From Tetrahymena thermophila SB210 (Eukaryota > Ciliophora > Oligohymenophorea > Hymenostomatida > Tetrahymenidae): a stretch of 64,000 nucleotides of DNA. How positions within the stretch are numbered: the stretch's first letter is position 1; each line of letters begins with the position of its first letter. The DNA lies in assembly GCF_000189635.1 (NCBI RefSeq), contig NW_002476157.1, positions 558,001 through 622,000 of the forward strand. The letters run 5' to 3'. Below are positions 50,489 through 62,626 of this stretch, piece by piece. A model generated the notes under the pieces. It was given only the letters and a program-made list of their open reading frames with translations, was not told the origin of the DNA and searched no databases. A program made the position numbers and the translations under genes.

Positions 50489-51747
50489 TCAAGATGCTAA
50501 AAATTTCTTAAGCTGAGCATTTAAATACTTGTTAGAAATGTAAGCTTCTTAGCTGAAGCTGTTAATTGCCTTTTATACTATTTCTTGAATTTCTGGAAGG
50601 TTTTTAGATTCATCTAAAATCTTGAAGAGAATCATTTTATTGAACTCTGGATGGAACTAGAATGTAAGTGCTCTATTTCTGATAGACATTCCCTCTATCT
50701 CTACTTTATCTGAAAAAGAAATTAACTTAGCTTCTCTTGCTAACTCATAAACATAATCACCATGGCATTTGATAGAGTAAAAAGGCTAGGGTAGAACTTT
50801 GCTGAGATTAAGTTTATCATTAACATCAATGTCGTTGAATTTAATTTAATCTCTAAATTTGTAAAAGTTTTTATGAGGCATTCTAGAAGCTTTTCCACCA
50901 CATCCATGACCAACTGCTTGATGACCCCAGCAAACTCCAAGTAACTTTTGATCCTATTTTGTTAAATAAAAAGATAATTTTAACAGATTTTATTGAAATT
51001 CAATTATATTACATTTTCTTATTCAGGATATATAATTTTGTTAAAGATATCATAAGAGAAAGGCACCCAAGGCATAGAGGTATCATAAGCATCATAATGG
51101 CTTCCTGTAATAACAAATCCTTTAATTTTTTTAAAGAGCTCTTCTTCGAATGGTTTCATTTCTAATAAATTAAATGTTATCCATTTTTAGTTCTCACCTT
51201 GCAAAAAACCCTAAAAAAGTCCTTCATACATATTTACCCAATGTTTTTTGTCTTCTGAATTTAAAATGCAAAATAGAGTCTTTTAAGCTTTTAAATTTTA
51301 CTTTGCATATTCTATTATATTGTGATCTTAGAAGAATTACTTTGTTTATTATTACACATTTTCTGAATTTAATTCAGCCTTATGAAGTGGAAGCTTTTCT
51401 TCGAAGAATTGATTGTAATTTATATAATAAATCTTGAAATTTTATCCATCTATTAAAGTGTCGCAGTCATTAATTTCTTTCAATATTGCTGAAAATTTGA
51501 AGAAGTGCTCATCTGAGTTCAATAATTTTATGTAATCTTCTTAATTATTCACCTCATAAGAGTAAATTTTTGAGTATAAACCTCTAGCTAAAGCAATGTT
51601 GAGAGAAGGGTCAAGGTCCTCAGACAATAAGTCTAATTAGATGTGATTAAGCTATCCAGTTGTCTTATCTTAATCTAAATAGAAATCTAAATTTTACTGT
51701 TGATCAGTTTATCTGTAGAAAATTGCAGATACAAATTAGCTAGTCAT
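50489..51747 (-). CDS. class I glutamine amidotransferase-like protein
   Basis: Two exons (51747-51013 and 50953-50489; intron GTAATATAATT...AAAATAG) give 399 residues, MTSQFVSAIFYRQTDQQQNL to KKFLAS. Residues about 155-385 form a class I glutamine amidotransferase domain. They include KTLFCILNSEDKKHWVNMYE, then IKGFVITGSHYDAYD (oxyanion region), then GVCWGHQAVGHGCGGKA with nucleophile C253, then FYSIKCHGDYVYE, then FQFHPEF with H346 and E348 completing the triad. The conserved Q344 is encoded by TAG. The layout resembles plant gamma-glutamyl peptidases (GGP) and related stand-alone GATase1 proteins, which act on glutathione-type gamma-glutamyl bonds; the substrate here is unproved. The N-terminal 150 residues are an extension I cannot assign. 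The gene sits inside an unrelated membrane-protein array. Confidence 0.92.
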
Positions 51748-52861
51748 ACTTATTTTGAATTTTAATAATTTTATATACTCCTTTTACTAATGATTAAATC
51801 TTTTAATGAATAAGATAGTGATATTTATTCTTTATAAAGTTAGATTCTTTATTAAATCTGTTGTTTTTCTATTAGATATTTTGAAATAAATCAATCAGTT
51901 TTCGATACTTTTTGACTTCTATTGACGTAAAGATTTTTAAAAATGTGAAATTACTAGAAAGTAGCTATAAATTTTAACAGAATTATTTCTTAAAAAAATC
52001 TAAATAAATGTCTAAATAATAAACAAACAAAAAGATCAAATTATAATCAATATGACATATTTAAAGTTATCTAAGTATTTTTTATACTACCTATTTTATT
52101 TCTTTGGGTAATATGATCAATAATTTTTTGAAAAATAGCAAATGGATGAAGTTCATTAAACAAAAAAATCCAAAGCTTATAACATAAAATTTTACAAATA
52201 AATTTATAATTATTTATTTAGCTGTTTAAAATAATTCGATTTATTTCATTTTTGAAAAATATTTATATTTATATCAAAAATATTAAATTGAATAAAATTA
52301 TATCATATTTTATTTTCTTAACTAATACAATTTACCAAATATTTCATTTTCATAATGTAAATATTTGATTTATGTTTATTTATTTTAGCTTTAGTGTTTT
52401 TTAGTAGTTTATACTTGATACTTATAAATATCAAAAAAATAAATTACATTTAAGTATTATTAATTTTAGCTATTTTAGGAGAATAAATAAATTTTTAATA
52501 TTATTTATCATTCCAACAACAAAAACCTTTTATATAATTAAAGAGATTAATTTAAATGAACCTTAGAAGCTCCTTCTTTTTTTTGGATGAACTATGGTAT
52601 TTTTATATGTTGTAATAAATAATCTTAATAATAAATGCATTTTAAAAAATAATGAAAATTTAATTCATTAATTAATAAATTTAAATTTTAATTTTTATAT
52701 ATTTTTGAATAAATTTAAAAAATAAATAAAGAATTTGCTAATTATATTTATAAATATAGTGATGATTTAAATATTTTAAATAGTAAATAGATAAGTTATT
52801 AGTGTATCTCAAATATTTTAATTTAACTAACCTCTCTCTATAAATTAATTTGATTTATTTT
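51748..52861. other. AT-rich spacer, no gene seen
   Basis: 1.1 kb between the amidotransferase-like gene and array member 3, AT-rich, with no coding-like stretch or paralog remnant found. Confidence 0.45.
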
Positions 52862-54553
52862 TCATTCCATATTATCATAGAGATCAAAAAGTATCAAACC
52901 AGGGTTAATAATTTAAAATATGGATATATTTTATTTGTATGTAATTATGTGCAAAATGATTTGTTAGTAGTTATTTTCTTTAAGACATTTAATTAAATCT
53001 TTAGAAATATTGGTATTGTAAAACTATTTAGTTATGTCAGAATTTTCTATGTCGAAGATGCTTTAATCAGTGATTGATGTTTATTTTAGAATTAAAAATA
53101 GCTATTCTATACACTTCTTATCTATTAACTGTTATTCCCTCAAATTTAAATGTAAGCTAAGTTTTTTTGAATTTTTTAACATAATTGTGTAGGCTTAGAG
53201 TAGGCAAGAAGAGTTTAAAGAGAATATGCGCATAGTAGAATATCCATTAATTTATTGTAAGCTAAACTTCTTATCAATATAAATGAAATCAAATTAATTT
53301 TTAAAATCTATGTAATTAGCTAAATTATCATTTTATTTAAGGTTTTCTTTTACAAAAATTACATTTCTACATTTTTAAGTAGATAGTTAGGCATCTATAT
53401 CTGAAATAGATTAGACATATTGCGATTTATTTTGGACATATAGTTTTATCACGTATTATAATTTAAATAAAGCAATTAGGATATAATAGAAGATAAGTAG
53501 AAATTGAATCACTATTATTGATTGTGGTAATTAATAACTATCCTACCAGTAAAATAAGCAGCAAGCTATTATAAAATAGAGTTAGCTAGAGCAATATTAA
53601 GCTAAGTTTTTATTGTTTTAAAATATTATTTCAAATTATACGATATCATCGTTGTGTAAAGGAGAAAAATATATTAAATTGTGACCCATAAGTATTTGCT
53701 AAAATATATTAACATGAAGCGGGTTGTAAATATCTCTGTACTATAATATGCAGCTTAAAAAGCAAATATAGACAAGCATAATAGCTACAAAAGCGAATAA
53801 CTGAACCAAGTTAACAATAATTTAACAAACATAGCAATATGATTGAATTAAGCAAAGTGCGGACTCAATGAATGTAATTGCTTTTTAAAATAGAGTTTAT
53901 TTCTTTTGAAAAATGAAAATATTAATGTATAGCGTGTGTAGTATTAAGTATTGAATCGAAAGATAAGCTAATATACCAATGTAAAAAATAAGTTTGCAAT
54001 CCTGTTGGTACCTTACTACAATCATGATATAAACAATAATTGAATGAGCTTTTATCAAAATAAAGAGTTTTTTAGTACTGAACCATTTAATGAGAAGGTG
54101 ATAGTATTTATATTACAAAAGGTTTTCATTAAAGTTTTGATGATCTTAAGTTAGTTCTGTATTACAAAACCTTAGGAAATAAATGTAGTCTTGATAGAAA
54201 GCAGACATAAATAAATTTGATATGATGTGAATGAAAATACTTTCTAATGATTGTTTCTATTTATTTTTTATGAGGTAGCTTACATTTTATATTTAAGTAA
54301 AAAATAATTAAATCATGTAGATTATAAGAATAAATCTTATATTATTATTAAAATCATCAGTCAATAGTAGAGTTATAAGAGCAATCACAGATAAAAGCTC
54401 AAAAAAAAAGATAATTCCAAATAATTTTTTATGCTATAATATTTATTTTAAGCAAGCTCTGTAGGTGTTCAGCATAAATCCATTTATTTAGCTATAATTT
54501 TGAAAAATACCTGCCTATCTAATGCAAGTATAATTATGAAATTAATTATTCAT
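52862..54553 (-). CDS. multi-pass membrane protein, array member 3 of 7
   Basis: Intronless, 563 residues, from ATG 54553 (MNNQFHNYTCIRQAGIFQNY) to TGA 52862-52864. About ten hydrophobic helices span residues 50-390 (LFGIIFFFELLSVIALITLL; LLIKWFSTKKLFILIKAHS precedes one). The family centre is QQILMGHNLIYFSPLHNDDI, followed by VQFEIIFQNN. The tail is NPGLILFDLYDNME. It is the sister of member 4: in the last 79 residues the two agree at 64 positions by my hand count, and their 5' flanks also match. The close copy points to recent tandem duplication. Function is unknown. Confidence 0.92.
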
Positions 54554-54799
54554 TTGTTTTGTTTTGCTTTATTTTTAGGTCAAGTATATCTTTTTGTTTG
54601 ATATAATTTATTAAGTTTTAAATTTATAATAATTTATGGAATCAATTATACTTTATTTAATACAGTAAATACAAAAATATAAATTTATTAATTATCTTTT
54701 TTAACTTACAGCGCTGAATTAGGTATAGGCTGTAAGCAGCAGATAATTTTAATTTAATGTTATTTTTATGGCATTAATTTAATTTAATTTATTTATTTA

Positions 54800-56488
54800 T
54801 CATTCCAAATTATCAAAAAGGTCGAAAAGAATCAAATCAGGATTGATAATTTGAAACATAGATATGTTTTATTTGTATGCGACTATGTGTAATATGATTT
54901 GGAAGTAGTTATTTTATTTAAAGCATTTAATTAGATCTTAAGAAATATTGATACTGTTAAACTATTTAGTAATGTCAGAATTTTCTATGTTGAAGATGCT
55001 TTAATCAGTAATAGATGTTTGTTTTAAAATAGTAAATAGCTATTCCATACTTTACTTAGTTATTTATTATTCCGTCAAATTTAAATGTAAGCTGAGTCTT
55101 TTTGAATTTTTTAACATTATTGTGTATGCTTAGATCAAGCAAATAGAATTTAGAGAGAATATGTGCATTGTAGAATATCCATTAATTTACTCCAAGCTAA
55201 ACTATTTATCAACATGAATGAAATCAAATTAATTTTTAAAATCAATATATTGTGATAGTCTATCAGATAATTTAAGCTTCTCGTTTACAAAAATTACATT
55301 TCTACATTTTTAAGTCAAGGCTTAAGCATCAATATCTGAAATAGAAGTAACAAATTGCGATTTACTTAGAATATAAAGTTTTATTGTGTAATATAATTTA
55401 AGTAAAGCAGCCAATATAGAATAGACAATAAGCATTAATTAAATAACTATTATTAAGTAAGGTAATTAATAGTCGTCATAGAAATAAACTAAGTAGCAAG
55501 TTATTACGAAATAGAACTAGCATGAGCAAAATTAAACTAGATTTTTATAATTTTAGAAAATTATTTCATATTGTGCGATATCCTTATTGTATAAAGGAGA
55601 AAAGTACATTAAATTTTAACCCATAAGTATTTATTGAAATATATTAATATGAAGTGGGTTGTAAATATCATTGTATTATAATTAGCAGCTCAAGAAGCAA
55701 GTGTAGACAAGCATGACAGCAATAAAAGCGAATAACTAAATCACATTGAGGATGATTTAACAAACGTAGAAATATGATTGAACTAAGCAAAAAACAGATT
55801 CAAAGAATGTAATTACTTTTAAAATGAAATTTTGTTTCTTTTGAAAAATGAAAATATTAATATACATTGTATGTAGGATTAAGTATTGAATAGAAAGATA
55901 AGCTAATAAGCCAATGTAAAAAACAAGTATGTAATTCTGCTCACTCTTTACTACAGTCACGATGTATATAAATATCATATGAGCTTTTATTAAGGTAAAG
56001 AGTTTTTTAGTGCTAAACCATTTAATCAGAAAGTGGTAGTATTTATATCTCAAAAGGTTATCATTATAATTTTAAGAATTGTAATTTAGTTCTATCCTGC
56101 AAAATCTAAGGAATAATATATAGTCTTGATAGAAAATTGACAATAAAACGTTTGAAATAATGTAAATGTAAATATTCTCTATAAGGTGCTATTCTTTTTT
56201 TCTTTTGTAATAGCTTCCATTTTGAATTTGAATAAAAACTAATTATATAGCATACACTATAAGAATAAATCTTATGTTATTAGAAAAGTCATCAACCAGT
56301 AGGAGAGTTATCAAGACAATAGTAGACAATAGCTCTAAAAAAAAAATAACCCCAAGTAATACTTTATGCTATAATATTTATTTTAAACTATTTCTGTAAG
56401 CATTCGGCATAAATCCATCGATCTAGCTATAGTTTTTAAAAGTACCCACCTAGTGTATATCAGCATAGTCATCTTATTGATTATTCAT
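54800..56488 (-). CDS. multi-pass membrane protein, array member 4 of 7
   Basis: Intronless, 562 residues, from ATG 56488 (MNNQQDDYADIHQVGTFKNY) to TGA 54800-54802. Membrane helices include VLLGVIFFLELLSTIVLITL, NIRFILIVYAIQLVFIQIQ, ILVFYIGLLAYLSIQYLILH, QLFAFIAVMLVYTCFLS and LPYLIIVIQLMLIVYSILAA. The family centre is QQILMGQNLMYFSPLYNKDI, then AQYEIIFQNY. The tail is NPDLILFDLFDNLE. Only 246 bases separate its stop from the start of member 3. A piece of this gene is visible in the standard code at 55757-56053. Topology suggests a cytosolic C-terminal domain with no recognisable catalytic motif. Confidence 0.93.
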
Positions 56489-56527
56489 TTGTTTTATTTT
56501 ATTTTGTTTTACTTTGTTTTATTTTAA
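56489..56527. repeat. degenerate TTTTA/TTTTG pentamer run
   Basis: About seven imperfect pentamer units directly abut the start codon of array member 4. Member 3 has a shorter version of the same run at the same place, so the repeat has probably changed length since the two genes duplicated. Confidence 0.6.
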
Positions 56528-57188
56528 GTTGAAATAAATCTTTTTGTTTGATAACAATTTATTAAAATTTAAATTAATAAATAAATAATTCATAGATACC
56601 TTAAAATAGAAAAGTCAATTCTTTCTATACCAAAAATAATTAATTAATTTCTAATAAAATAGGCTTATTTTTACTGAACTGAGTAAGATCAAGTATATCA
56701 TATGAGTCTTTAAAGATCTTTTATTAATTAGAGTACACTTTTTATTTACATTCTAAGTATTAATCAGAACTCTTATTATCTCTTGATATATAACTTATAT
56801 TTTTATATATTAAATTAGTTTTATTTTATTTATTTTTTAATAATTAAAACTACGAAATAGTTGAATTGGTTTTTTCAAAAATGAATTTTACTTTTTTTCA
56901 CAATAAATTGTTTTTAAAAATATTTATTTTAATTTGTTTTCTTGGTATTAATTTAAATATAAAATTATTTAAACAATATTATAAATTTTTACAGAATAGT
57001 TTAAAAATATATTAAAATGTGTAATCAAAATATTTTGAGAAATGTTCAGGGAAAAAAAATATAAAAAAAATATTATGATAATTTGAATATTATTTTATTG
57101 TTACAAACTATTAATAAAAAAATTTATGAAACGCAACAAACAATTTAAATATTAGCAAAATTTGTCCCAAGTAGTTATAATTTTTAAA
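56489..57188. other. AT-rich spacer with pentamer repeat
   Basis: Spacer between members 4 and 5. Its first 40 bases are a TTTTA/TTTTG-type pentamer run (56489-56527). Beyond it is CTTTTTGTTTGATAACAATT, which has a counterpart upstream of member 3. The rest is AT-rich with no gene. Confidence 0.45.
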
Positions 57189-58883
57189 TCAATTGTCGTG
57201 TAGATCATATGCTATCAATTACGGATTTATTATTTGATATTTAGATAATAATTTATAATATGATGTTAAATTCAAAATAGTCACTTCTGAGTTGAATTAT
57301 TTTAAAAATCCTAATAAATCTTTATAATAATTTTGATTTCTAAATGATAAAATGAGATCAGAATTTATTAATTATATCTTTTTTTAGTCAGATATAGAAA
57401 TTTATTTTAAGCAATCAAATATTTTACTACAAACTTCACTGTTAAAATGTTATGGTTGTTCTATTTGCACAATTTCAACTGTTATACAAACAGATTTTGA
57501 GAGAAAATACCTAAAAAGTTAGCTTATTTCTTGAGATTTTAAGTCAATAATCTTGAATGTACAATATCCATTAATAAACTCGATATTTATTTGGTTTATA
57601 AAAGTTATTTACAAAAACTAAGGCTGTGAGCTTAAGATTTTCAATAGTTTCTTAAAATCATTTTATTTTAAATCATAATTTAAATTAAATATAATCTTGC
57701 ATTTTGCATTAAAATTCAATTAGTCCAATTCATCTAGTGAATTCAAGTTATAGATTTGGCTTTCCTTTTTAATTCTTTTTATTAAAAAGTATTTGCTTAT
57801 TATTTACAATCCATTTATTAAGCAAAATATTATTTACATAATTATTAATTCAATAGGGAAATTTTTGGTGTTAAGATAAAAAGTGATTATGCTTATAGCA
57901 ACAAAATAGATCTAAGAGATAAAAAATTAAAACTAATTCCTTTTATTTTCTATTATTGTTTCATATTAAAATAAATCGCAATTGTAAAGTTAGGAAAAGA
58001 ATGTTATCTTAAAGCCCATATAGATTAAAGCTATGGAGCTAACGTTCATAGGATTAAACACATATTTTACTTGGTACTATTAGCAGCAATAATATTAAGT
58101 TATTTGCTAAAAGGCAATCAAAATTAGTAATGCATATATTAAATATATGCTATAAAATATTAAATATATTGTGAAATATGCCTAAACAATTTCTACTGTT
58201 AATTCAAGGGCTGTAAACAGCTGCTAAAAAAGAGTCTATCGTTTTAAAAAAACAAACATGTTTAGATAAAAAAGATGGATTATTATATTAATCAAAGCAT
58301 TTATCAATAAGTACCCAATCATCACATAAAAGACATAGTCTCTATTACCTTAAATGACTATAAATATATTAAGCACTAGAGATCGAATAAAAATAAAGAA
58401 CATCTTGATAATAAATTTACTAACTAAAAAATATATGAATCTTTTAGAAACTATTTCTTTGTCAAACCTTCTATTCTAAATTTCTTTCTATTCTATTATA
58501 CAAAATCTAATAAATATTAGTAGATCAAGAGACATTATAGAAAGGACTAATGTTGAAAGAGCATAAATTAAAGGTTTGCCAAGTGGTGAGCTAGTTTTTT
58601 TATAATACAAGCAATTTTGCATAAATTAAAATATGGCTGAGAATATCTAAACTACTATAAAAGATACAAAGCCGTCTAATTTATTAGAGAAATGGTAGAA
58701 ACATATTAATGATATGCAAAATATACTTTCTAAAAGTGAAATAATTATAAACAAAATCTTGAAATTATTTATATTATCTAGCGCCTTTTTATATTTATCC
58801 TGAATAAACCCATCTATTTAAAAGCAACTGAAATATGACCCTGCTTAATTCAAAAGGATATCATTTACATTATTTATATTCAT
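57189..58883 (-). CDS. multi-pass membrane protein, array member 5 of 7
   Basis: Intronless, 564 residues, from ATG 58883 (MNINNVNDILLNQAGSYFSC) to TGA 57189-57191. Helices include FKILFIIISLLESIFCISLI, YLLINALINIIIHLFYLNMF and IFYSIYLIYALLILIAF. The family centre is YMGFKITFFSQLYNCDLFQY, then ETIIENKRNQF. The tail is NPQLIAYDLHDN. Its centre is closest to member 6 (both MGFKI..., LFQYE), so members 5 and 6 form a second related pair. It shows the usual cytosolic C-terminal domain and no known catalytic motif. Function is unknown. Confidence 0.91.
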
Positions 58884-59864
58884 TTTTATTATTATTATTA
58901 TTATTAATTTAGCTAGTTAGTTATTCAGTATAAATACTATTATTTACTTTTACTTATTATTGAATTAATATTTGATTAATTTTATAATTTTTAATAACTC
59001 AAAACTTAAGTTTTTTAATAAGTTTGTTCTAAAATTATCAAATTATTTTAATTTTGTATTTCATTTTTTAGAAATCCTATTTTATAAAATCACAAAAAAA
59101 TAAGTTTCCATGAAATGAATTTAAATTATTTATGAGACAAATTATCATAAAGAATATTAAATTTTTTATAATTAGATTCGATTTTCACCATTGCAAATTT
59201 AAATACTGTTCAAAAATTAAATATAAATTTTTTGAAAACTTTTATATAGCATATTTATCAAATAATCTATAATTTACCCTAGCTCCTCATTAATTAAGGT
59301 AATCACTCACTCTCTCCTCCACCTAACTTTGGAATTTTCTTTTTAATATATATGATTTTAATCAATCTTCAGTTGGCTCAGTACCTTTATCGAATTATAA
59401 GGTATAAGCAAAATAAGATAAAAAAGAAAATTTTAATAATTGAAGTAAAAACATAGCTTTTTCTCTAAATACTCTAATGTTTTTATTATTAATATTTAGC
59501 AAGTTTATTATATTTTTTATATTTCAAAAATAATTAAACATATTTACTGTAAAAAACTTAAAAATTATATTGTTATTTTTATGAAGCATTCATATTTCAA
59601 TACAAAAAAGTAAATATTTATATAATTTTTGATTATTATGTTTATTAAACAAAACTAATTTGTATAAAAATTACAAAAAATATACACTTAATATTTAAGA
59701 TTAAAGTAAATTGTAAAATAATTTAGATTTGATGATTAAATAGTCAATTTTATGTTCATTCTTCATAATATTATATTTGATATTATCTTCTTTATAGAAA
59801 CGTAGAAATCAAAGAATTATAAATTAAATTGCAAAGTTATATCTAATATTATATTTTACTATTT
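58884..59864. other. AT-rich spacer with ATT microsatellite
   Basis: About 1 kb between members 5 and 6. An ATT trinucleotide run (about 58887-58906) lies directly upstream of the member 5 start. A slightly GC-richer patch near 59280-59330 (CTCACTCTCTCCTCCACC) shows no coding frame I can support. Confidence 0.45.
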
Positions 59865-61559
59865 TCAGATATCAAAGAGATCATAAACTATATTAGAAGG
59901 ATTAACGAACTAGGTGAAAGAGATATACTTATAAAACGTGACCAAGTTTAGAACGATATTTTCCACATTAAATTACTCCAAGAAATTTTGAAGATTTAGA
60001 AATTATTTTTAATTATGAAGGACCAAGAGCAGATCAGAGTCTCTAATATTAAACTTTACTTAATCTGTTATGGATATTTACCTAAGACAAGAAAGTATTT
60101 TTGAGCATATTTAACTGTTTATAATTAAATCTTGATTTAATTGTTCGATTTAAACTGAAAAAAATTATGATTTTGATATAAAATAACCAAAAAACTCGCT
60201 AATTTCTTCAGAACTTAAATCAAATATTTTCATCCTACAAAAATTATTCACTGATTCAATAGAGAATTAATTAAAAAATTTTATCTAGTAAAATTAATAG
60301 TTGAAATTTGAGTTTTGATATTTAATGAATTTTTAAAAATCACCCTTTTGAATTCTACTTTCAAAATTTATAGACAATCTACAATATGATTTAGGGACTA
60401 CTTAGGTAATTTCTTCTAATGAGTTAAAATTATTAATACTACACTATTTAGTCATTTTTATTATTAAAATAAATTTAATTATGAAAAATACTCCAGTGAA
60501 TCCTCCAAAAACAATCAATAAGTTAGCTATAGGTTAAGGAAAAAATCCTTAAAAGATTTAAAATACAAAAGCATAAATTCCTCCAATATAAATATTGGCA
60601 AATAAGAGAATAAACTAATTCTTCTTGTTTTAAATTAGCATTTCATACTAAAATAAATCACTATTGTAAAGAGAAGAAAGGTAGGAAATCTTAAAACCCA
60701 TCAAGATTAAACCAAATATAGATTAATTCATAGGATTGTATAGTAAATTAATTTTGTAAGATTTAAAGTAGAATGAAATTACTTGTACTGCAATCATCAT
60801 AATAAGAGTAATCTATATCAAAAAAATGAAGTATATGTAGATCGACATAATACAATATGATTAAGATATTTCGATTAGTATCTCAAAAACGGTTAAGATT
60901 TACTGCTTTGTAGATTATTTTACTGAGAAAACAAAAAGATTTAAATACTAAAATTATAAGAAAATCATAATTATCATATTTAAGATGATGTAAGCCAGTG
61001 TATAATAAAAATATTCATTCACAGCATTATTTAATACGATTAAAGTGATAAAAAAAACTGATTTAACGAAAACAAAAAATATTTTCACAATAAATCTTCC
61101 TGCTAATTTCAGAACCAATTTCTAAACTAAAATAATCTTTTCAGTTTTTTTAACACTTTAATTCCTCTCAATCTTACAATATCTTAAAAACAGAAATATA
61201 TCTAAAGTCAAAGCAGAAAGTATCAAATCAAATAGAAGGTAAGCCCAAAAGTTTCCTATTATCTATTTAGTTCCTTAATAATAGTTGCAATTTTGATAAA
61301 AAGAGATTAAGGTTTGTACACCTAAAATAGCTATTAAACCAATAAAGGCATTAAAATTTTTAAAGTATTACAATACTATAGCAGAAGTGCAAATTAAAAG
61401 CTCTAAAAATGCAATTAATTGATACAGTCTTTTCCTAGAATATATCTAGATACATACTTGGCTATACTTATCCTATGCGTATCCATCAATCAATAATGAA
61501 TTAAAATAAATGCCAACATTGAACCCCTAAATCTACTCTATATTTTAATTATTGTTCAT
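59865..61559 (-). CDS. multi-pass membrane protein, array member 6 of 7
   Basis: Intronless, 564 residues, from ATG 61559 (MNNNQNIEQIQGFNVGIYFN) to TGA 59865-59867. Helices include FIGLIAILGVQTLISFYQN, YLLFDLILSALTLDIFLFL, YTLAYIILNMIIMIFL and LIQITLIMMIAVQVISFYF. The family centre is LILMGFKISYLSSLYNSDLF, then QYEMLIQNKKNQF. The tail is NPSNIVYDLFDI. It pairs with member 5 by its centre. One further segment, FPQPIANLLIVFGGFTGVFF, is a glycine-containing helix not obvious in the other copies. Function is unknown. Confidence 0.91.
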
Positions 61560-62626
61560 AATTATATTTTAATGTTTCTTTTTAGAATTAAATAAAAGAA
61601 CTCTTTAAAAAAAACAAATCAACAAAAATATTAATTATTATTTTTTAGTCAAAACAAATTTCTTTGAAATTAATAATAATAATATAGACAGATAAATATT
61701 ATAAAAATAATATGAACAGTTCATTTATCTTAAATTTCTACTTAAATAAACTTAAAAAACAAAAAAATTTCTATATAAAATTTGAACAGTTTTGTTGTTA
61801 AAGTAAGATACATACTTTTCCTTTATTTTTTCAAACAATTTTCTTTGAAATTAAAAATAATAAATATAAAGTAATCTATATCCTTAAAATAATCTGAACA
61901 ATAATGCGTTTGTTTAACTATTCTAAATAAATTAACTGATAAAAGAAATCAAATATTCCTAAAAAAAATTAAATATTATTATATTTATTGAATACTAAAG
62001 TAAAGCATAGCAATAGATACAATCATACTAAAATATGCTTTTATTTTTTTAAATTTTAATTTTCACAATCAAAAATACTCTCATCTTTTATTCATAAATT
62101 AAAAAGGTGGTTATTAATTTACATAAGTGAATTCATAATTTAAAATTACCCCAGAATTTTAAATATACAAAGTAGCAAAATATGAATCTAAAATGTTTCT
62201 AAATCATTAAAATGTATAAGTTAAATGTTATTCATAAATAGATATAGATTTAAATTTTAAATATTTAGTCAAAACAATTTAGTATAAACATTAAGTAATT
62301 CCAATTAAATAAAAAAAATTTTTTTATAAAAAAATAATTAATTTAAATTTTTGTATTATTTTTGTAAGAAATATAAAATTGAGTGTTTTTATTTACTAAT
62401 TAAAAGCATTCTAAAAACTTAACAAAAATAAATAATTTTATTATGCGAAAATAGTATGAATAAATAGTTTAAAAAATGGTATAAATATTTATAAAGATAT
62501 TAAATTAAATACTAATTTAGTAAAGTTTTATAAAAAAACATAGAAATAATAAGTGATAATAATTTAGATAATTATCAAAACCAATTTATTTACAAGATTT
62601 TATAGAGTATTTTTTTTTAATTTTAA
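61560..62626. other. AT-rich spacer, no gene seen
   Basis: 1.1 kb of AT-rich DNA between members 6 and 7. No coding-like stretch is found. Two short similar segments (near 61660-61690 and 61840-61870, each with TTTCTTTGAAATTAA and AATAATA) suggest a small local duplication. Confidence 0.4.

Noticed and set aside
50740-50940. Minus-strand frame MEFAGVIKQLVMDVVEKLLE
   Set aside because: It overlaps the amidotransferase gene in another frame; the correct frame gives the catalytic GVCWGHQAVGHG motif.
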